Below, one piece after another: positions 1-8,798 of a stretch of DNA of 64,000 nucleotides. The DNA comes from Deltaproteobacteria bacterium. GTDB lineage: Bacteria; Desulfobacterota; Desulfobacteria; Desulfobacterales; UBA5852. Positions within the stretch are counted from its first letter, which is position 1; the number at the start of each line of letters is the position of its first letter. The stretch covers positions 1 to 64,000 of the forward strand of contig JAHLLS010000003.1 in the NCBI GenBank assembly GCA_020444045.1, read 5' to 3'. The notes below the pieces were generated by a model. It was not told the DNA's origin. It ran no database searches and worked only from the letters and a program-made list of their open reading frames with translations. Made by a program: the position numbers and the translations under genes.

Positions 1-1
1 T

Positions 2-481
2 CACGATGACTTTCTGTTCAACCAGGGGCCCACCCGGGGCTTGGGCAAGATCCAGTTCCACGACTACATGAAGGCTTACAGCCAGGTGGATCTGCCCAAC
101 GTGAATATCTTCAAGGAGCAGATCGAGGCACTGAAGATGCTCCTCATGACCGCGCCGCCCAGCAAGGAGCAGACCCGGGACATCGATTTTCTGCTGTGCA
201 TGGGCGAGTTGTTTACCCTGGTGGCCTATGGCCAGCTGATCATCGAGAAGGGGAAGATGGACGGCCTGGGCGATGACCTGCTGGAGCAGATCTTCGATTT
301 CATGGTGCGGGATTTCTCCAAGTTCGCCCTGCAGCTTTATGCCAAGACCAGCAGCACGGAAGCCCAGATGGAAGGCTGCCTGAAGATGATCTGCAAACCG
401 GTGGTGGATGAGGAGCGTTTCCAGCGGGTGTGGCAGAAAGAGGTGCTGCCCCTTACGGACACTTACGAGATGAATCCTTGA
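2..481 (+). CDS. Acyl-CoA dehydrogenase family protein, C-terminal part (partial)
   Basis: The reading frame is open from the window edge (base 2) to a TGA at 479-481, so only about 159 C-terminal residues are visible. The segment around FNQGPTRGLGKIQFHDY, followed by a helical stretch and a terminal YEMNP, resembles the C-terminal extension of the long acyl-CoA dehydrogenases common in sulfate-reducing deltaproteobacteria. These are FAD enzymes that oxidise acyl-CoA to enoyl-CoA in fatty-acid or aromatic degradation. The FAD-binding and catalytic regions lie outside the window, so substrate and activity cannot be judged. A strong terminator follows 40 bp downstream, marking the end of the transcript. 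Confidence 0.65.
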   Translation, partial: HDDFLFNQGPTRGLGKIQFHDYMKAYSQVDLPNVNIFKEQIEALKMLLMTAPPSKEQTRDIDFLLCMGELFTLVAYGQLIIEKGKMDGLGDDLLEQIFDFMVRDFSKFALQLYAKTSSTEAQMEGCLKMICKPVVDEERFQRVWQKEVLPLTDTYEMNP

Positions 482-520
482 TATTCGCATATCCGCCGCA
501 TTGGCAGTGGAGATAATGAA

Positions 521-549
521 GGGCGCGCCTTTATGGCGTGCCCTTTTTT
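521..549 (+). terminator. Rho-independent terminator
   Basis: A 9-bp stem (GGGCGCGCC with GGCGTGCCC, one G-T pair) closes a 5-nt loop and is followed by a run of T. It lies 40 bp past the stop of the acyl-CoA dehydrogenase-like gene. Confidence 0.85.
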
Positions 550-589
550 AATGTGCATTCTTCCATAGGGGTGCGACCGGTGATCGGTT

Positions 590-880
590 ATTACGCCCTT
601 CTGGTTGCTGTTCATTTTCTTCCTCGCCGAAGAAAACGAACCAAAAGAAGGCGCCCGGTGTCACGAGCCCTCCGGGTTCGCCTGCGCGTCGTGGCCACGG
701 ACGGACGCGCCGAAACTCGCCCGCCTTCGCTTAGGCTGCGGCGGACTCAGACCCGCCTGAGGCGGGTAAACAGTCCGCACGCTTTTTCCCGTCCGCATCG
801 TCGATGCTCGGCGCGGGACAAAGGGGAAACCAAAACCAAAAAGCTCCAAAACCGTTTTCTATCCACCGGCGAGAGAACGA
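590..880. repeat. Probable interspersed non-coding repeat
   Basis: This G+C-rich stretch between two genes holds several nested palindromes: TTTTCTTC/GAAGAAAA near 614-635 and CCCGCCTGAGGCGGG near 751-767. Open frames exist on both strands, but their arginine-rich translations resemble no protein and lack ribosome sites. From general experience, similar arginine-rich pseudo-ORFs recur between genes in proteobacterial genomes, so I read this as a repeat family member rather than a gene. A search of the host genome for further copies was not possible here. Confidence 0.4.
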
Positions 881-910
881 CTTGACGAATTCCGCTCTGC
901 TGGAGATGAC

Positions 911-1375
911 TCACTTTCCCATTTTTACGATCGTATCGAATTCTTTTTTTGTGACCGGCATGACTGAGAGGCGGTTGCCGCGGCGCAGCAGGATCATGTC
1001 GATCAGGGCCGGGACCTCCCGCAGTTCTTTAAGGGGGATGGGGGCCTTGAATTCCGATTCGAATTTTATGTCTACCATGTACCAGATGGGGGTTTCCGGT
1101 GTGCTCTTGGGATCGTAGTGGTTGTTCTTGGGATCCCAGGCCGTGTGGTCGGGGTAGCCGGTTTTAACGATGCGGGCTGTGCCTACCACTTCCGGTTTTT
1201 TACCGCTGTGGTAGAAAAGGACACCGTCGCCCACCTGCATGTTATCCCGCATGAAGTTGCGGGCCTGGTAGTTGCGCACCCCGTCCCAGTGCTCGGTCTG
1301 GTCCGGTTCTTTTTTCAGATCATCCAGGGAATACTCCCCGGGTTCGGATTTCATGAGCCAGTATCGGGCCGCCAT
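911..1375 (-). CDS. EVE domain-containing protein
   Basis: The 154-residue protein starts MAARYWLMKSEPGEYS and runs through WDGVRNYQARNFMRD and VLFYHSGKKPEVVGTARI, the hallmark segments of the EVE domain (PUA-like fold, Thy28/THYN1 family). EVE proteins bind modified bases in DNA or RNA; in bacteria they are free-standing or linked to restriction systems. Here the domain is the whole protein, with the usual family length. No nuclease or methylase lies next to it, so a defence role is not indicated. The start is the ATG at 1375, preceded by AAGGAGG. Confidence 0.88.
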   Translation of the reverse strand: MAARYWLMKSEPGEYSLDDLKKEPDQTEHWDGVRNYQARNFMRDNMQVGDGVLFYHSGKKPEVVGTARIVKTGYPDHTAWDPKNNHYDPKSTPETPIWYMVDIKFESEFKAPIPLKELREVPALIDMILLRRGNRLSVMPVTKKEFDTIVKMGK

Positions 1376-1489
1376 GGGTCCTCCTTAACGCGATAGGTGT
1401 CTTTGAAATAGCCTTTTCTCTTTGAAATCTTATATTTTTTGTCCTCGTAAGAAGGTGGATCGTAAAAAGTCATTTTTTTCAAAGGCGAC

Positions 1490-2089
1490 TTAATCAAGCG
1501 TACGATAAAGATTTTCAAACTCTGGACTAGTAAATTGTTCAATCAGTTTATCCTTGGCCACATCGAGCATTCTATTATAGCCCGCATTAAACTGGCTGAA
1601 CCCGAATCCCATTGGTGTAAAACCTTCATTTACGTCTAACACATACGTCCACGCCGATGCGGCATTTTCGGATTTTTGTAAAACAATCGGCATTTCCAAG
1701 GCAATTCGATTATGCACATATCCATCACTCCAAAATTTCTTTAAGCTTGCCTGCAGATGGGGTGCTGCAGATGAATCATTTACGATTCTGTAGCCGGCAC
1801 TCATTAAACATTCCGAAATCAATTCTTTTACCACTATTGAGGGTTCTCTATCGGGGGCAGCTTTAACGTCGTATGGTATGCCGACAGCACTCCTGATGAC
1901 GCCAACCGTGTAAGGATCATTTCCTCCTTTTTCGGGTGGACGCGCATCATCAACCTCCACGTATAACTGGCCTATGGTGGCTGTTGCCATCGGGGGCTTT
2001 TGATAGGTTAGTTGCAGGGCATTGGAGCAGGAGAATAGGGACATAAACATGGTGATACAGATCATAAGCAATAGTGCGCGAGATTTCAT
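1490..2089 (-). CDS. Putative lipoprotein of unknown function
   Basis: The 199-residue product begins with a signal sequence (MKSRALLLMICITMFMSL) ending in a lipobox-like FSC, so lipidation at Cys21 is likely. The mature part has a VDDARPPEKGG segment and a predicted alpha/beta body, loosely like YajG-type outer-membrane lipoproteins, but I cannot assign a family. The start is supported by AAAGGAAC upstream of the ATG. It stands alone between the EVE gene and the convergent end of the next transcript, and its coding sequence is somewhat A+T-richer than its neighbours. Confidence 0.7.
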   Translation of the reverse strand: MKSRALLLMICITMFMSLFSCSNALQLTYQKPPMATATIGQLYVEVDDARPPEKGGNDPYTVGVIRSAVGIPYDVKAAPDREPSIVVKELISECLMSAGYRIVNDSSAAPHLQASLKKFWSDGYVHNRIALEMPIVLQKSENAASAWTYVLDVNEGFTPMGFGFSQFNAGYNRMLDVAKDKLIEQFTSPEFENLYRTLD

Positions 2090-2199
2090 TTAATCAGTTC
2101 CTTTCATCGAATGGGGTGAACTAACTGATCAAACATATGATCCCTGAAAAACCTACCAATGAAGCGCAACGCCGATCTTGGGCGCTTTACCAACCCGCT

Positions 2200-3231
2200 T
2201 TATTTGAGAATCTGTTCATAGACCCGCATAAAGTTTCCCCCCAGCACTTTCAGGATGTCTTCGTCGCTGTAGCCTCGCTGGACGAGACCGGCGGTGAAGT
2301 CTTCCAGGTGATGGTGGCCGGGCAGGACATCGTAGGTTTCCAGGGCGTGGGGCAGGGACAGATAATCCTTGAAGCCGCTGCAAAAGTCGAAACCGATTCC
2401 CACGTGTGCGATGCCGACCAACTTGGCAATATGATCCACATGGTCCAAGAGATCATTTGCACCCCGCTTGCGGGAGGTATCTCCCACAAAGGCGCTGATG
2501 GTATTCATGCCCATGACGCCGCCCTTGGCGGCCAGGGTCGTGATTTGATCGTCGGTCAGGTTGCGCGGGGTGTCGGCCAGGGCACGGCAGTTGGAATGGG
2601 AGGCGATGACGGGCTTGGTTGCGACATCCATGACATCCCAGAAACCAGCTTCATTCATGTGGCTCACATCAACCAGCATGCCCAGGTGTTCCGCTTTTTC
2701 TACGAGGGCCCGCCCGAAGTCGGTCAGGCCGCAGGGACGCGCTTTGGCATCGGTGGAGAAAGCACAGCCGTCAGCAGCGTAGTTGCGACGGCTCCAGGTC
2801 AGGCCGAGCCCCCGGACCCCCAAATCATAGAATACCCGCAGGAGGTTCAAGTCGTTCTGCAGCGGATCGGCGCCTTCCAGCGAGAGCAGCAGCCCGATAC
2901 GGCCGTTTGAACGTAAATGGCGGATGTCTTCCAGGCTGCGACACAGGTGTACGGCGTCGGAAAGGTCATCCAATTCTTCGGCGATGTGGCTGATTTGTCC
3001 CAGGGCCTTGCGCAGACCCATTTCCGGCAGGAAGTAATTTTCGATGAAAATGGCGGATACGATGAGGTTGAACCCGCCTTTGCGAAAGCGGTCCAGATAC
3101 TGGGAGGCAATGACCTTCTCCTGTCCGCGATCCCGCTGGTTGGCCACATCCCACGGGAGGTCGAAGTGGGCATCGATGGTGAAGGCCTGCTGGTGAAGGT
3201 CGGCGACTTTTTGGGCCAGTTTGCGGTCCAT
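2200..3231 (-). CDS. Membrane dipeptidase (peptidase family M19)
   Basis: The 343-residue protein has the M19 dipeptidase pattern: HFD metal ligands near residues 22-24, the glutamate of SLEGADPL near 119, the histidine of DVSHMNEAGFWDV, and the strongly conserved ASHSNCRALADTPRNL. M19 enzymes are binuclear zinc dipeptidases that cleave L-L, L-D and related dipeptides. No signal peptide is visible, so it is probably cytoplasmic. It lies directly downstream of a dipeptide ABC importer on the same strand, which suggests it hydrolyses the imported dipeptides. A 157-bp palindromic element separates it from the transporter genes. Confidence 0.9.
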   Translation of the reverse strand: MDRKLAQKVADLHQQAFTIDAHFDLPWDVANQRDRGQEKVIASQYLDRFRKGGFNLIVSAIFIENYFLPEMGLRKALGQISHIAEELDDLSDAVHLCRSLEDIRHLRSNGRIGLLLSLEGADPLQNDLNLLRVFYDLGVRGLGLTWSRRNYAADGCAFSTDAKARPCGLTDFGRALVEKAEHLGMLVDVSHMNEAGFWDVMDVATKPVIASHSNCRALADTPRNLTDDQITTLAAKGGVMGMNTISAFVGDTSRKRGANDLLDHVDHIAKLVGIAHVGIGFDFCSGFKDYLSLPHALETYDVLPGHHHLEDFTAGLVQRGYSDEDILKVLGGNFMRVYEQILK

Positions 3232-3257
3232 GATAAGTTCTCCTGTTTATCTTTGAC

Positions 3258-3414
3258 GGTTTCGTAAGAAGTCCGATCCGCCAGTGGCGGATAAATATCG
3301 GCGTTACGCGTATCCCTCGTCACTGCGGCGTACGACAAGTACGCTGCCTCCGGCACCCGCGATAGCGGTATTCCTCGGGATTCGCAAGCCGTATCTCGAA
3401 CTTCTTACGAAACC
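3258..3414. repeat. MITE/REP-like element with 15-bp inverted ends
   Basis: A perfect 15-bp inverted repeat, GGTTTCGTAAGAAGT at 3258-3272 and its complement at 3400-3414, encloses about 127 bp without a plausible gene. Related words (CTTTTTGCGAGTCCATCA at about 3427-3444) follow immediately. Similar words occur near 1441-1475 and 57849-57870. The element lies between the ABC operon and the dipeptidase gene and carries no transposase. Confidence 0.6.
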
Positions 3415-3465
3415 TTCTGAAATCGGACTTTTTGCGAGTCCATCATCTTTTCTTTCTCGAATACA

Positions 3466-4254
3466 TCAGTAAGCATCCATGTCGAATTCTTCCAGCATCG
3501 CAACGGCTTGCCGGTCGTATCCCAGGCTGGCGCTGAGCAGCTGGCGTGTATAGGGATGTTCCGGCGAGCGGTCCCGCAGGGTTTCGACCCCCAATTCTTC
3601 TATGATAACACCGCGATTCATGACGGCAATGCGGCGGCACATGTGGGCGACAACGGCCAGGTTGTGGCTGACCAGGATATAGGTCAGGTTGCGCCGTTGG
3701 TGCAGACCCGTCAGAAGGTTGAGCACCTCGGCCTGGACCGAAACATCCAGGGCGGAGGTGGGTTCATCCAACAGCAAAATGCGTGGCTCGAGGATCAGGG
3801 CCCGGGCCACGGCCACCCGCTGGCGTTGACCGCCCGAGAGCTGATGCGGGTAACGGAATCGAAACTCGGGCCCCAGCCCGACTTCTTCAAGGGCTCTCTC
3901 GACGCGGGCGGCCGACTGGCCGAGCCGGTGGATAGCCACGGGTTCGGAAAGGATGCGGTCCACGGTGTGGCGGGGGTGAAGTGACCCGTAGGGATCCTGG
4001 AACACCATCTGCACCTTTTTGTGGAAAGCGAGGTCTCTTTGCAAGGCCTGCTGGTCGCCATCGATGGTGACCGAGCCGCGCCACCGTCGATTCAGGCCGC
4101 TGAGAACATTCAAGATCGTGGACTTGCCGGATCCCGACTCGCCCACGATACCGTAAAGCCCTCCGGCTTCCACCGTAAAGGAAACATGTTGCACCGCCGG
4201 TACGGCGCGGCGTCCCCGGCCGAAGGTGACGCTGAGATCGCTGACGGTGATCAT
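3466..4254 (-). CDS. dppF: Dipeptide/oligopeptide ABC transporter ATP-binding protein (DppF/OppF type)
   Basis: The 262-residue ATPase has Walker A GESGSGKST near residue 38, signature LSGGQRQRVAVARAL, Walker B ILLLDEPTSALD and the switch histidine in LVSHNLAVV. It pairs with the upstream ATPase to energise peptide import at the inner membrane. Its ATG overlaps the stop codon of the upstream ATPase gene (ATGA at 4251-4254), so translation is probably coupled. It is shorter than E. coli DppF and ends soon after the HPYTRQLL segment. It therefore lacks most of the C-terminal extension that carries a cysteine-rich iron-sulfur motif in some relatives. Confidence 0.92.
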   Translation of the reverse strand: MITVSDLSVTFGRGRRAVPAVQHVSFTVEAGGLYGIVGESGSGKSTILNVLSGLNRRWRGSVTIDGDQQALQRDLAFHKKVQMVFQDPYGSLHPRHTVDRILSEPVAIHRLGQSAARVERALEEVGLGPEFRFRYPHQLSGGQRQRVAVARALILEPRILLLDEPTSALDVSVQAEVLNLLTGLHQRRNLTYILVSHNLAVVAHMCRRIAVMNRGVIIEELGVETLRDRSPEHPYTRQLLSASLGYDRQAVAMLEEFDMDAY

Positions 4255-5093
4255 AACGGCCCATCCTGCCAGGCTGGATCCCGTTCGAGAACAGGAAGCT
4301 TGCCGGGGGGGGTGTCGATTTGGGGCAGGCAGTTCATGAGTCCCCGTGTATAGGGGTGTTGGGCGTTATGCAGTTCGGCCGCGGGGCATGTTTCCATAAT
4401 GCGCCCGGCGTACATGATGATGATGCGATCACAGAAGGAGGCCACCAGGTTGAGGTCGTGGCTGATAAAAATCAGTCCCATGCCGCGCTGCTGCACCAGG
4501 TCGTCCATGATGGCCAGCAGCTGGAGCTGGACCGTGACGTCCAGGGCGGATGTCGGCTCGTCGGCAATCAACAGATCCGGCCCCGGGATCAACATCATGG
4601 CGACCATGATGCGTTGTCCCATACCTCCGGAAACTTCGTGGGGATAGGTGTCATAGACCTGCTCCGGCCGGCGGATGCGCACCGCTTCGAGCATTTCAAT
4701 AGTTTTCCGCCGTGCCTCCGCCTGGGAGGCTTGGGCATGAATCCGGTAGGCTTCGGCAATCTGGTCGCCGACCGTCATGACCGGGTTCAGGGAATACTTC
4801 GGATCCTGCATCACCATGGATATCCGGCGGCCCCGGATCGCCCGCATATGGCGGGGATCGGTCTGCCGCAGTTCGACGCCGTCGAACAGCAGGTGGTCGG
4901 CGGTGACGGTGCCCGGCGGGCGCACCAGCCCCAGAAGGGCGCGGCAGGTAACGGATTTTCCCGATCCCGATTCGCCGACGATGCCGATTTTTTCGCGGCC
5001 CATGGCGAAGCTCACCCCGCGGACCGCTTCAACCGTCTCTTTCCGGGTCCGGAAGGTAACGTGCAGATTTTTGACATCCAGCAGCGCCGCCAT
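4251..5093 (-). CDS. dppD: Dipeptide/oligopeptide ABC transporter ATP-binding protein (DppD/OppD type)
   Basis: The 280-residue ATPase shows Walker A GESGSGKSV, a Q-loop MVMQDPKYSLNP, signature VSGGMGQRIMVAMML, Walker B LLIADEPTSALDV and the HPYTRGLMNCLPQ tail typical of the DppD/OppD subfamily. The start ATG directly abuts the stop of the upstream permease gene (TAGATG). With its partner it forms the nucleotide-binding dimer of a peptide importer. The signature has GGMGQR instead of the common GGMRQR, a modest change. Confidence 0.92.
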   Translation of the reverse strand: MAALLDVKNLHVTFRTRKETVEAVRGVSFAMGREKIGIVGESGSGKSVTCRALLGLVRPPGTVTADHLLFDGVELRQTDPRHMRAIRGRRISMVMQDPKYSLNPVMTVGDQIAEAYRIHAQASQAEARRKTIEMLEAVRIRRPEQVYDTYPHEVSGGMGQRIMVAMMLIPGPDLLIADEPTSALDVTVQLQLLAIMDDLVQQRGMGLIFISHDLNLVASFCDRIIIMYAGRIMETCPAAELHNAQHPYTRGLMNCLPQIDTPPGKLPVLERDPAWQDGPL

Positions 5094-6035
5094 CTATTGG
5101 CCCTCCGCCTTGGGGTCCAGTACATCGCGCAGTCCGTCACCCAGCAGATTGAATCCGAGACTCACCACAAAAATGGCGATCCCGGGCATGGCGGCCACCC
5201 ACCATTGATCCAGCATGAATTTGCGGCCGCTCGAAATCATGGCGCCCCACTCCGGCAGGGGCGGCTGGGCACCCAGACCCAGAAACCCCAGACCGGCGGC
5301 GGTGAGAATGATACCGGCCATATCCAGGGTGACCCGGACGATTAGGGACGACAGGCACAGTGGCATCACGTGGCCCCAGATCAATCGCGCCGGGCCGGCG
5401 CCCTGCAGCCGCGCAGCTTTGATGAAATCGGCGTTGCGAATCGTGATGGTTTCCGCCCGTGCAATACGGGCGTAGGGGGGCCAGGCCGTGATGGCGATGG
5501 CGATGATAGCGTTTTCGATGCCCGGCCCAAGGGCTGCCACGAACGCCAGGGCCAGGATGAGTTTGGGGAAGGCCAGGAAGATATCCGTGATCCGCATCAG
5601 CACCATATCCAGCCAGCCACCGGCGTAACCGGCAACGGTGCCGATCAGAAGTCCGACCGGTGCGGCGATGATGGCCACCAGGACGATGACGTACAGGGTC
5701 AGCCGCGACCCGTGGATAATGCGGGAAAGGATGTCACGCCCCAGTTCATCCGTTCCCAGCCAATGTTTGGCGGACATGGGTGACAGTCGTATCGACAGGT
5801 CCGGCGCGTTGGGCGGGTAGGGCGCGATGATGGGCGCCAGGGCGGCGGCGGCCACCAAGACGATGATGATGCCCAGCCCGATCACGGCCAAACGATTCTG
5901 GCTGAACGTCAGCCAGGCCTGATAGGCCCGCCCCAGTCGGGCCTGGTACCGGGACCGTGGGGCACTTGCCAATAGCCAGCGATGGCAGCGGGTGCCTCGC
6001 CCCTCGGAGGTTGTGTATGTCGCTGGGGCGGTCAT
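5094..6035 (-). CDS. dppC: Dipeptide/oligopeptide ABC transporter permease (DppC type)
   Basis: The open frame extends to 6461, but the real start is the ATG at 6035, which forms an ATGA overlap with the upstream permease stop. The 313-residue protein carries the DppC/OppC pattern: an N-terminal cytoplasmic stretch, a first membrane helix, HWLGTDELGRDILSRIIHGSR, several further helices, and an EAA loop near AARLQGAGPARLIWGHVMP. It forms half of the inner-membrane channel. The apparent N-terminal extension of the longer frame is low-complexity shadow sequence inside the upstream gene. Confidence 0.92.
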   Translation of the reverse strand: MTAPATYTTSEGRGTRCHRWLLASAPRSRYQARLGRAYQAWLTFSQNRLAVIGLGIIIVLVAAAALAPIIAPYPPNAPDLSIRLSPMSAKHWLGTDELGRDILSRIIHGSRLTLYVIVLVAIIAAPVGLLIGTVAGYAGGWLDMVLMRITDIFLAFPKLILALAFVAALGPGIENAIIAIAITAWPPYARIARAETITIRNADFIKAARLQGAGPARLIWGHVMPLCLSSLIVRVTLDMAGIILTAAGLGFLGLGAQPPLPEWGAMISSGRKFMLDQWWVAAMPGIAIFVVSLGFNLLGDGLRDVLDPKAEGQ

Positions 6036-7084
6036 CGGGCCCGTGGGTCCATAAGCCGGTATAAGGCGTCGGATAGAAGGTTGATGCCGATGAACACCGC
6101 GCCGACGACAATGGTGCCGCCCAGCACGGCGTTCATGTCCGCACTGAGCAGGGATTTGGTCAGATAGAAGCCCAGGCCCGGCCAGGCGAAAACCGTTTCC
6201 GTGAGAACCGATCCTTCCAGCAGGTTGCCGTAGCTCAGCGCAATCACGGTGACCAGCGGGATGCGGACATTGCCGAGGGCGTGACGCCAGATAACGGCGC
6301 GCTCGCTGACGCCTTTGACCCGGGCTGTGGTGATGTACTCCTGGTTGAGCTGCTCCAGCATGAAGCTGCGTGTCATGCGGCTGATATAGGCCAGGCTGAA
6401 ATAGCCGAGGATGGCGGCCGGCAGGGTGATGTGGGCCAGGGCATTGCGGAAGATGTCCCATTCGCCGGCCAGGGCGCTGTCAATCAGGATGACGCCTGTG
6501 GTCGGGGTCAGCACGCCTTCGTAGAAGACGTCCAGCCGCCCGGGGCCGGGCACCCAGTCCAGGCGGCCATAGAACAGCAGCAGCCCCATCAGGCCCAACC
6601 AGAAGACGGGGACGGAATAACCGAAAAGTCCCACCACCCGCAGCACCTGGTCCGGCCAGCGGCCCTGGTGCACGGCACCCATGACCCCCATAGGGATGCC
6701 CAAAAGGATGCCGAAAAACGTTGCGGCCGTGGCCAGTTCCAGGGTGGCCGGGAAAACGCGCAGGATATCGCTTGTGACAGGGTTGGCCGTAAGAATGGAC
6801 CGTCCGAAATCGCCCTGGAATACTTTGGCGATGTAAACAAAAAATTGCTGATAGAGGGGCAGGTGCAGCCCCAGTTCGATGCGGACCCGCTCATAGACCT
6901 CGGCCGGGGCGCGATCGCCAACCGCCGCCAGCACGGGGTCGATGGGCACCACCCGGCCGATCAGAAAGGTAACGAAGAGCAGTCCCAAAAACGTCAGGGC
7001 AACCGATGCGATCAGGGCCGATAATTTTCGGCCGTATCGCCAGGCGCGGTTGCCCTGGGCTGATGTTTGGGAACGCGGTCCCAT
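6032..7084 (-). CDS. dppB: Dipeptide/oligopeptide ABC transporter permease (DppB type)
   Basis: The 350-residue permease has a first membrane helix near residues 25-47, the periplasmic IDPVLAAVGDRAP segment, an EAA-type loop (ARVKGVSERAVIWRHALGN) and the conserved VFAWPGLGFYLTKSLLSADMNAVLGG near the C-terminus, as in DppB/OppB. Its ATG lies only 3 bp after the binding-protein stop, so the genes form one transcription unit. The protein is partner to the DppC-type permease in the peptide channel. Confidence 0.92.
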   Translation of the reverse strand: MGPRSQTSAQGNRAWRYGRKLSALIASVALTFLGLLFVTFLIGRVVPIDPVLAAVGDRAPAEVYERVRIELGLHLPLYQQFFVYIAKVFQGDFGRSILTANPVTSDILRVFPATLELATAATFFGILLGIPMGVMGAVHQGRWPDQVLRVVGLFGYSVPVFWLGLMGLLLFYGRLDWVPGPGRLDVFYEGVLTPTTGVILIDSALAGEWDIFRNALAHITLPAAILGYFSLAYISRMTRSFMLEQLNQEYITTARVKGVSERAVIWRHALGNVRIPLVTVIALSYGNLLEGSVLTETVFAWPGLGFYLTKSLLSADMNAVLGGTIVVGAVFIGINLLSDALYRLMDPRAR

Positions 7085-7087
7085 AGG

Positions 7088-8671
7088 TTATTTGGTCACA
7101 CCCCGGTAAAAATTACTGTCGAAGCTGGGGCCGAGGACAAAACCCTTCACGTTCGACCGTTCGGCAGCCACTTCGATATCCTGGAACATGATCACGAAGG
7201 GCGAGGTCAGCTGGTGCTCGCGTTGGAGTTCCAGGTACATCTGGGCGCGTTTTTCCGGATTGCTTTCTTTCGCCGCCGCGTCCGTCTTCTTGCTCATCTC
7301 AGGGATGTCCCAGGCGTTGCGCCAGGCCAGGGGTTTGGCCTTGGCATCGTCGGAGTTGTCCACATTTTTAGCAAAGGTGTCGGCATTGGTGTGGGGATCC
7401 TGGTAGTCCGGTCCCCAGCGGCCGATATAGATTTCGTGGTTGCGGGCCCGGTATTTGGTCAGCGCCTGCTTGCCGTCCATGGGAATGATTTCCAGCTTGA
7501 CGCCGCCCAGCGCGAAGGTGGACTGGATGGCCTGGGCCATGTCAAGGGTCGGGAAGTTGTTGCGGGTATCCATGGTGAGGGTCAGGCCGTTGGGATAGCC
7601 GGCTTCGGCCAGCAGTTGTTTGGCTTTTTCCGGGTCCAATTTGAAGGGTTTGTCTTCCAGCGCCCCCAGGAACCCTTTGGGCAGAAAGGCCTGATGTGGT
7701 TCCATGCTGCCTTTCAGGATCGTGTTGGCGATGCCGTCGTAATCCACGAGATATTTCAGGGCCTGGCGCACCTGGGGTTTCCGGAGAGCCTCGTTTTTCT
7801 GGTTGAGACCCAGGTAGAAAATACCGCCTTTGGGGGAGGAATGAATGCGCACCTCCGGGTTGCCTTCCAGACCTTTGATCTGATCGGGGCCGAGGTTGCG
7901 GGCGATGTCGATATCACCTTTTTCCAAAAGCAGGCGCTGGGTGGCCTGTTCGGCAATGTGGCGGATGATGACGCGTTTCAGGGTTGGGGCGCCGTCCCAG
8001 TAGGATGGATTGGCATCCAGAATGAGAAGTTCACTGGCTTTCCATTGGTTCAGTTTGAAGGGGCCGGAACCGGCATAATTTGTTCGCAGCCAGGCATGGC
8101 CCAGATCACCATCTTTTTCATGGGCCATCACTTCCTTTTTGTCCACTACCGAGCCCACCGTGGCGGTCAGGCAGTAGAGCACAAAGGTCGGGGCGTAGGC
8201 CTGGTCGGTTTCGATGGTGACGGTATTGGCATCGACGGCCCGGATCCGGTCACGCACATTATCGGCCGTGAAGCCGAATTGCCCCAGGATGAAGGCCGGG
8301 GATTTGTCCAGAATGACGGTGCGCTGGAGGGAAAAGGCCACGTCTTCAGCGGTCAGCGGATTGCCCGAAGCAAAGGTGATGCCGTCCCGGATCTTGAAGG
8401 TATAGGTCTTGCCGTCCGGCGACACCGTCCAGCTTTCCGCCGCGACGCCATAGATTTTACTGACGTCGTCCACCTCATAGCCGATCAGGCGGTCATAGGT
8501 GTTACCGGCATATTCCGCTCCGGAAAACTCGAAGATTTCTGCGGGATCGAGGGTGATAATGTCATCGAACTGCCACGCCATGACAAGGGTGTCGGGGGGT
8601 GTGGCGGCGGTTGCGGGGGTTGCGGAAAACGCGACCACCAGAGCCAGAACGAATGCAAACCATCTTTTCAT
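7088..8671 (-). CDS. dppA: Peptide ABC transporter substrate-binding protein (SBP family 5)
   Basis: The frame opens at 8776, but the start that yields a proper Sec signal peptide is MKRWFAFVLAL at 8671. It is preceded by AGGAGG, giving 527 residues. No lipobox cysteine follows the AxA-like site (TPATA), so the protein should be free in the periplasm. The mature part has the SBP_bac_5 pattern: LDPAEIFEFSGAEY, the KTYTFKIRDGITFASGNPLTAEDVAFSLQR core, a long central domain and GRWGPDYQDPHTNADTF. It heads the importer operon and has its own sigma70-like promoter 100 bp upstream. Confidence 0.92.
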   Translation of the reverse strand: MKRWFAFVLALVVAFSATPATAATPPDTLVMAWQFDDIITLDPAEIFEFSGAEYAGNTYDRLIGYEVDDVSKIYGVAAESWTVSPDGKTYTFKIRDGITFASGNPLTAEDVAFSLQRTVILDKSPAFILGQFGFTADNVRDRIRAVDANTVTIETDQAYAPTFVLYCLTATVGSVVDKKEVMAHEKDGDLGHAWLRTNYAGSGPFKLNQWKASELLILDANPSYWDGAPTLKRVIIRHIAEQATQRLLLEKGDIDIARNLGPDQIKGLEGNPEVRIHSSPKGGIFYLGLNQKNEALRKPQVRQALKYLVDYDGIANTILKGSMEPHQAFLPKGFLGALEDKPFKLDPEKAKQLLAEAGYPNGLTLTMDTRNNFPTLDMAQAIQSTFALGGVKLEIIPMDGKQALTKYRARNHEIYIGRWGPDYQDPHTNADTFAKNVDNSDDAKAKPLAWRNAWDIPEMSKKTDAAAKESNPEKRAQMYLELQREHQLTSPFVIMFQDIEVAAERSNVKGFVLGPSFDSNFYRGVTK

Positions 8672-8769
8672 GGCAAACCTCCTGTGGAAAAGGGTTACAC
8701 AATGCGGGCCGTCGCGATCGTTCACGGTGGCCAGTGCGAAACAGGGGACAAGAATGGTAAGGACTCTTC

Positions 8770-8798
8770 TATACAACGGGCAGTCCTGTTCCTGTCAA
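8770..8798 (-). promoter_or_regulatory. Sigma70-type promoter for the peptide importer operon
   Basis: Read on the minus strand, TTGACA (8798-8793) and TGTATA (8775-8770) are separated by exactly 17 bp. Transcription would begin near 8763, leaving a leader of about 90 nt before the binding-protein start. The -35 is a perfect consensus, and no operator palindrome overlaps it. Confidence 0.65.

Noticed and set aside
538-885. Arginine-rich ORF after the first gene
   Set aside because: Composition is that of translated palindromic repeat DNA; there is no ribosome site and another frame is open on the opposite strand.
911-1375. EVE-domain protein as part of a defence system
   Set aside because: EVE domains can be linked to restriction of modified DNA, but no nuclease, methylase or other defence gene is next to it.
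4320-5345. A 341-residue plus-strand frame
   Set aside because: It is antisense to the DppD-type ATPase and part of the permease; its His/Gln/Asp/Gly-rich translation is typical of a shadow frame.
5094-6461. The long version of the second permease (455 residues)
   Set aside because: The first 142 residues are low-complexity shadow of the upstream permease; the ATGA overlap at 6032-6035 gives a normal-sized DppC.
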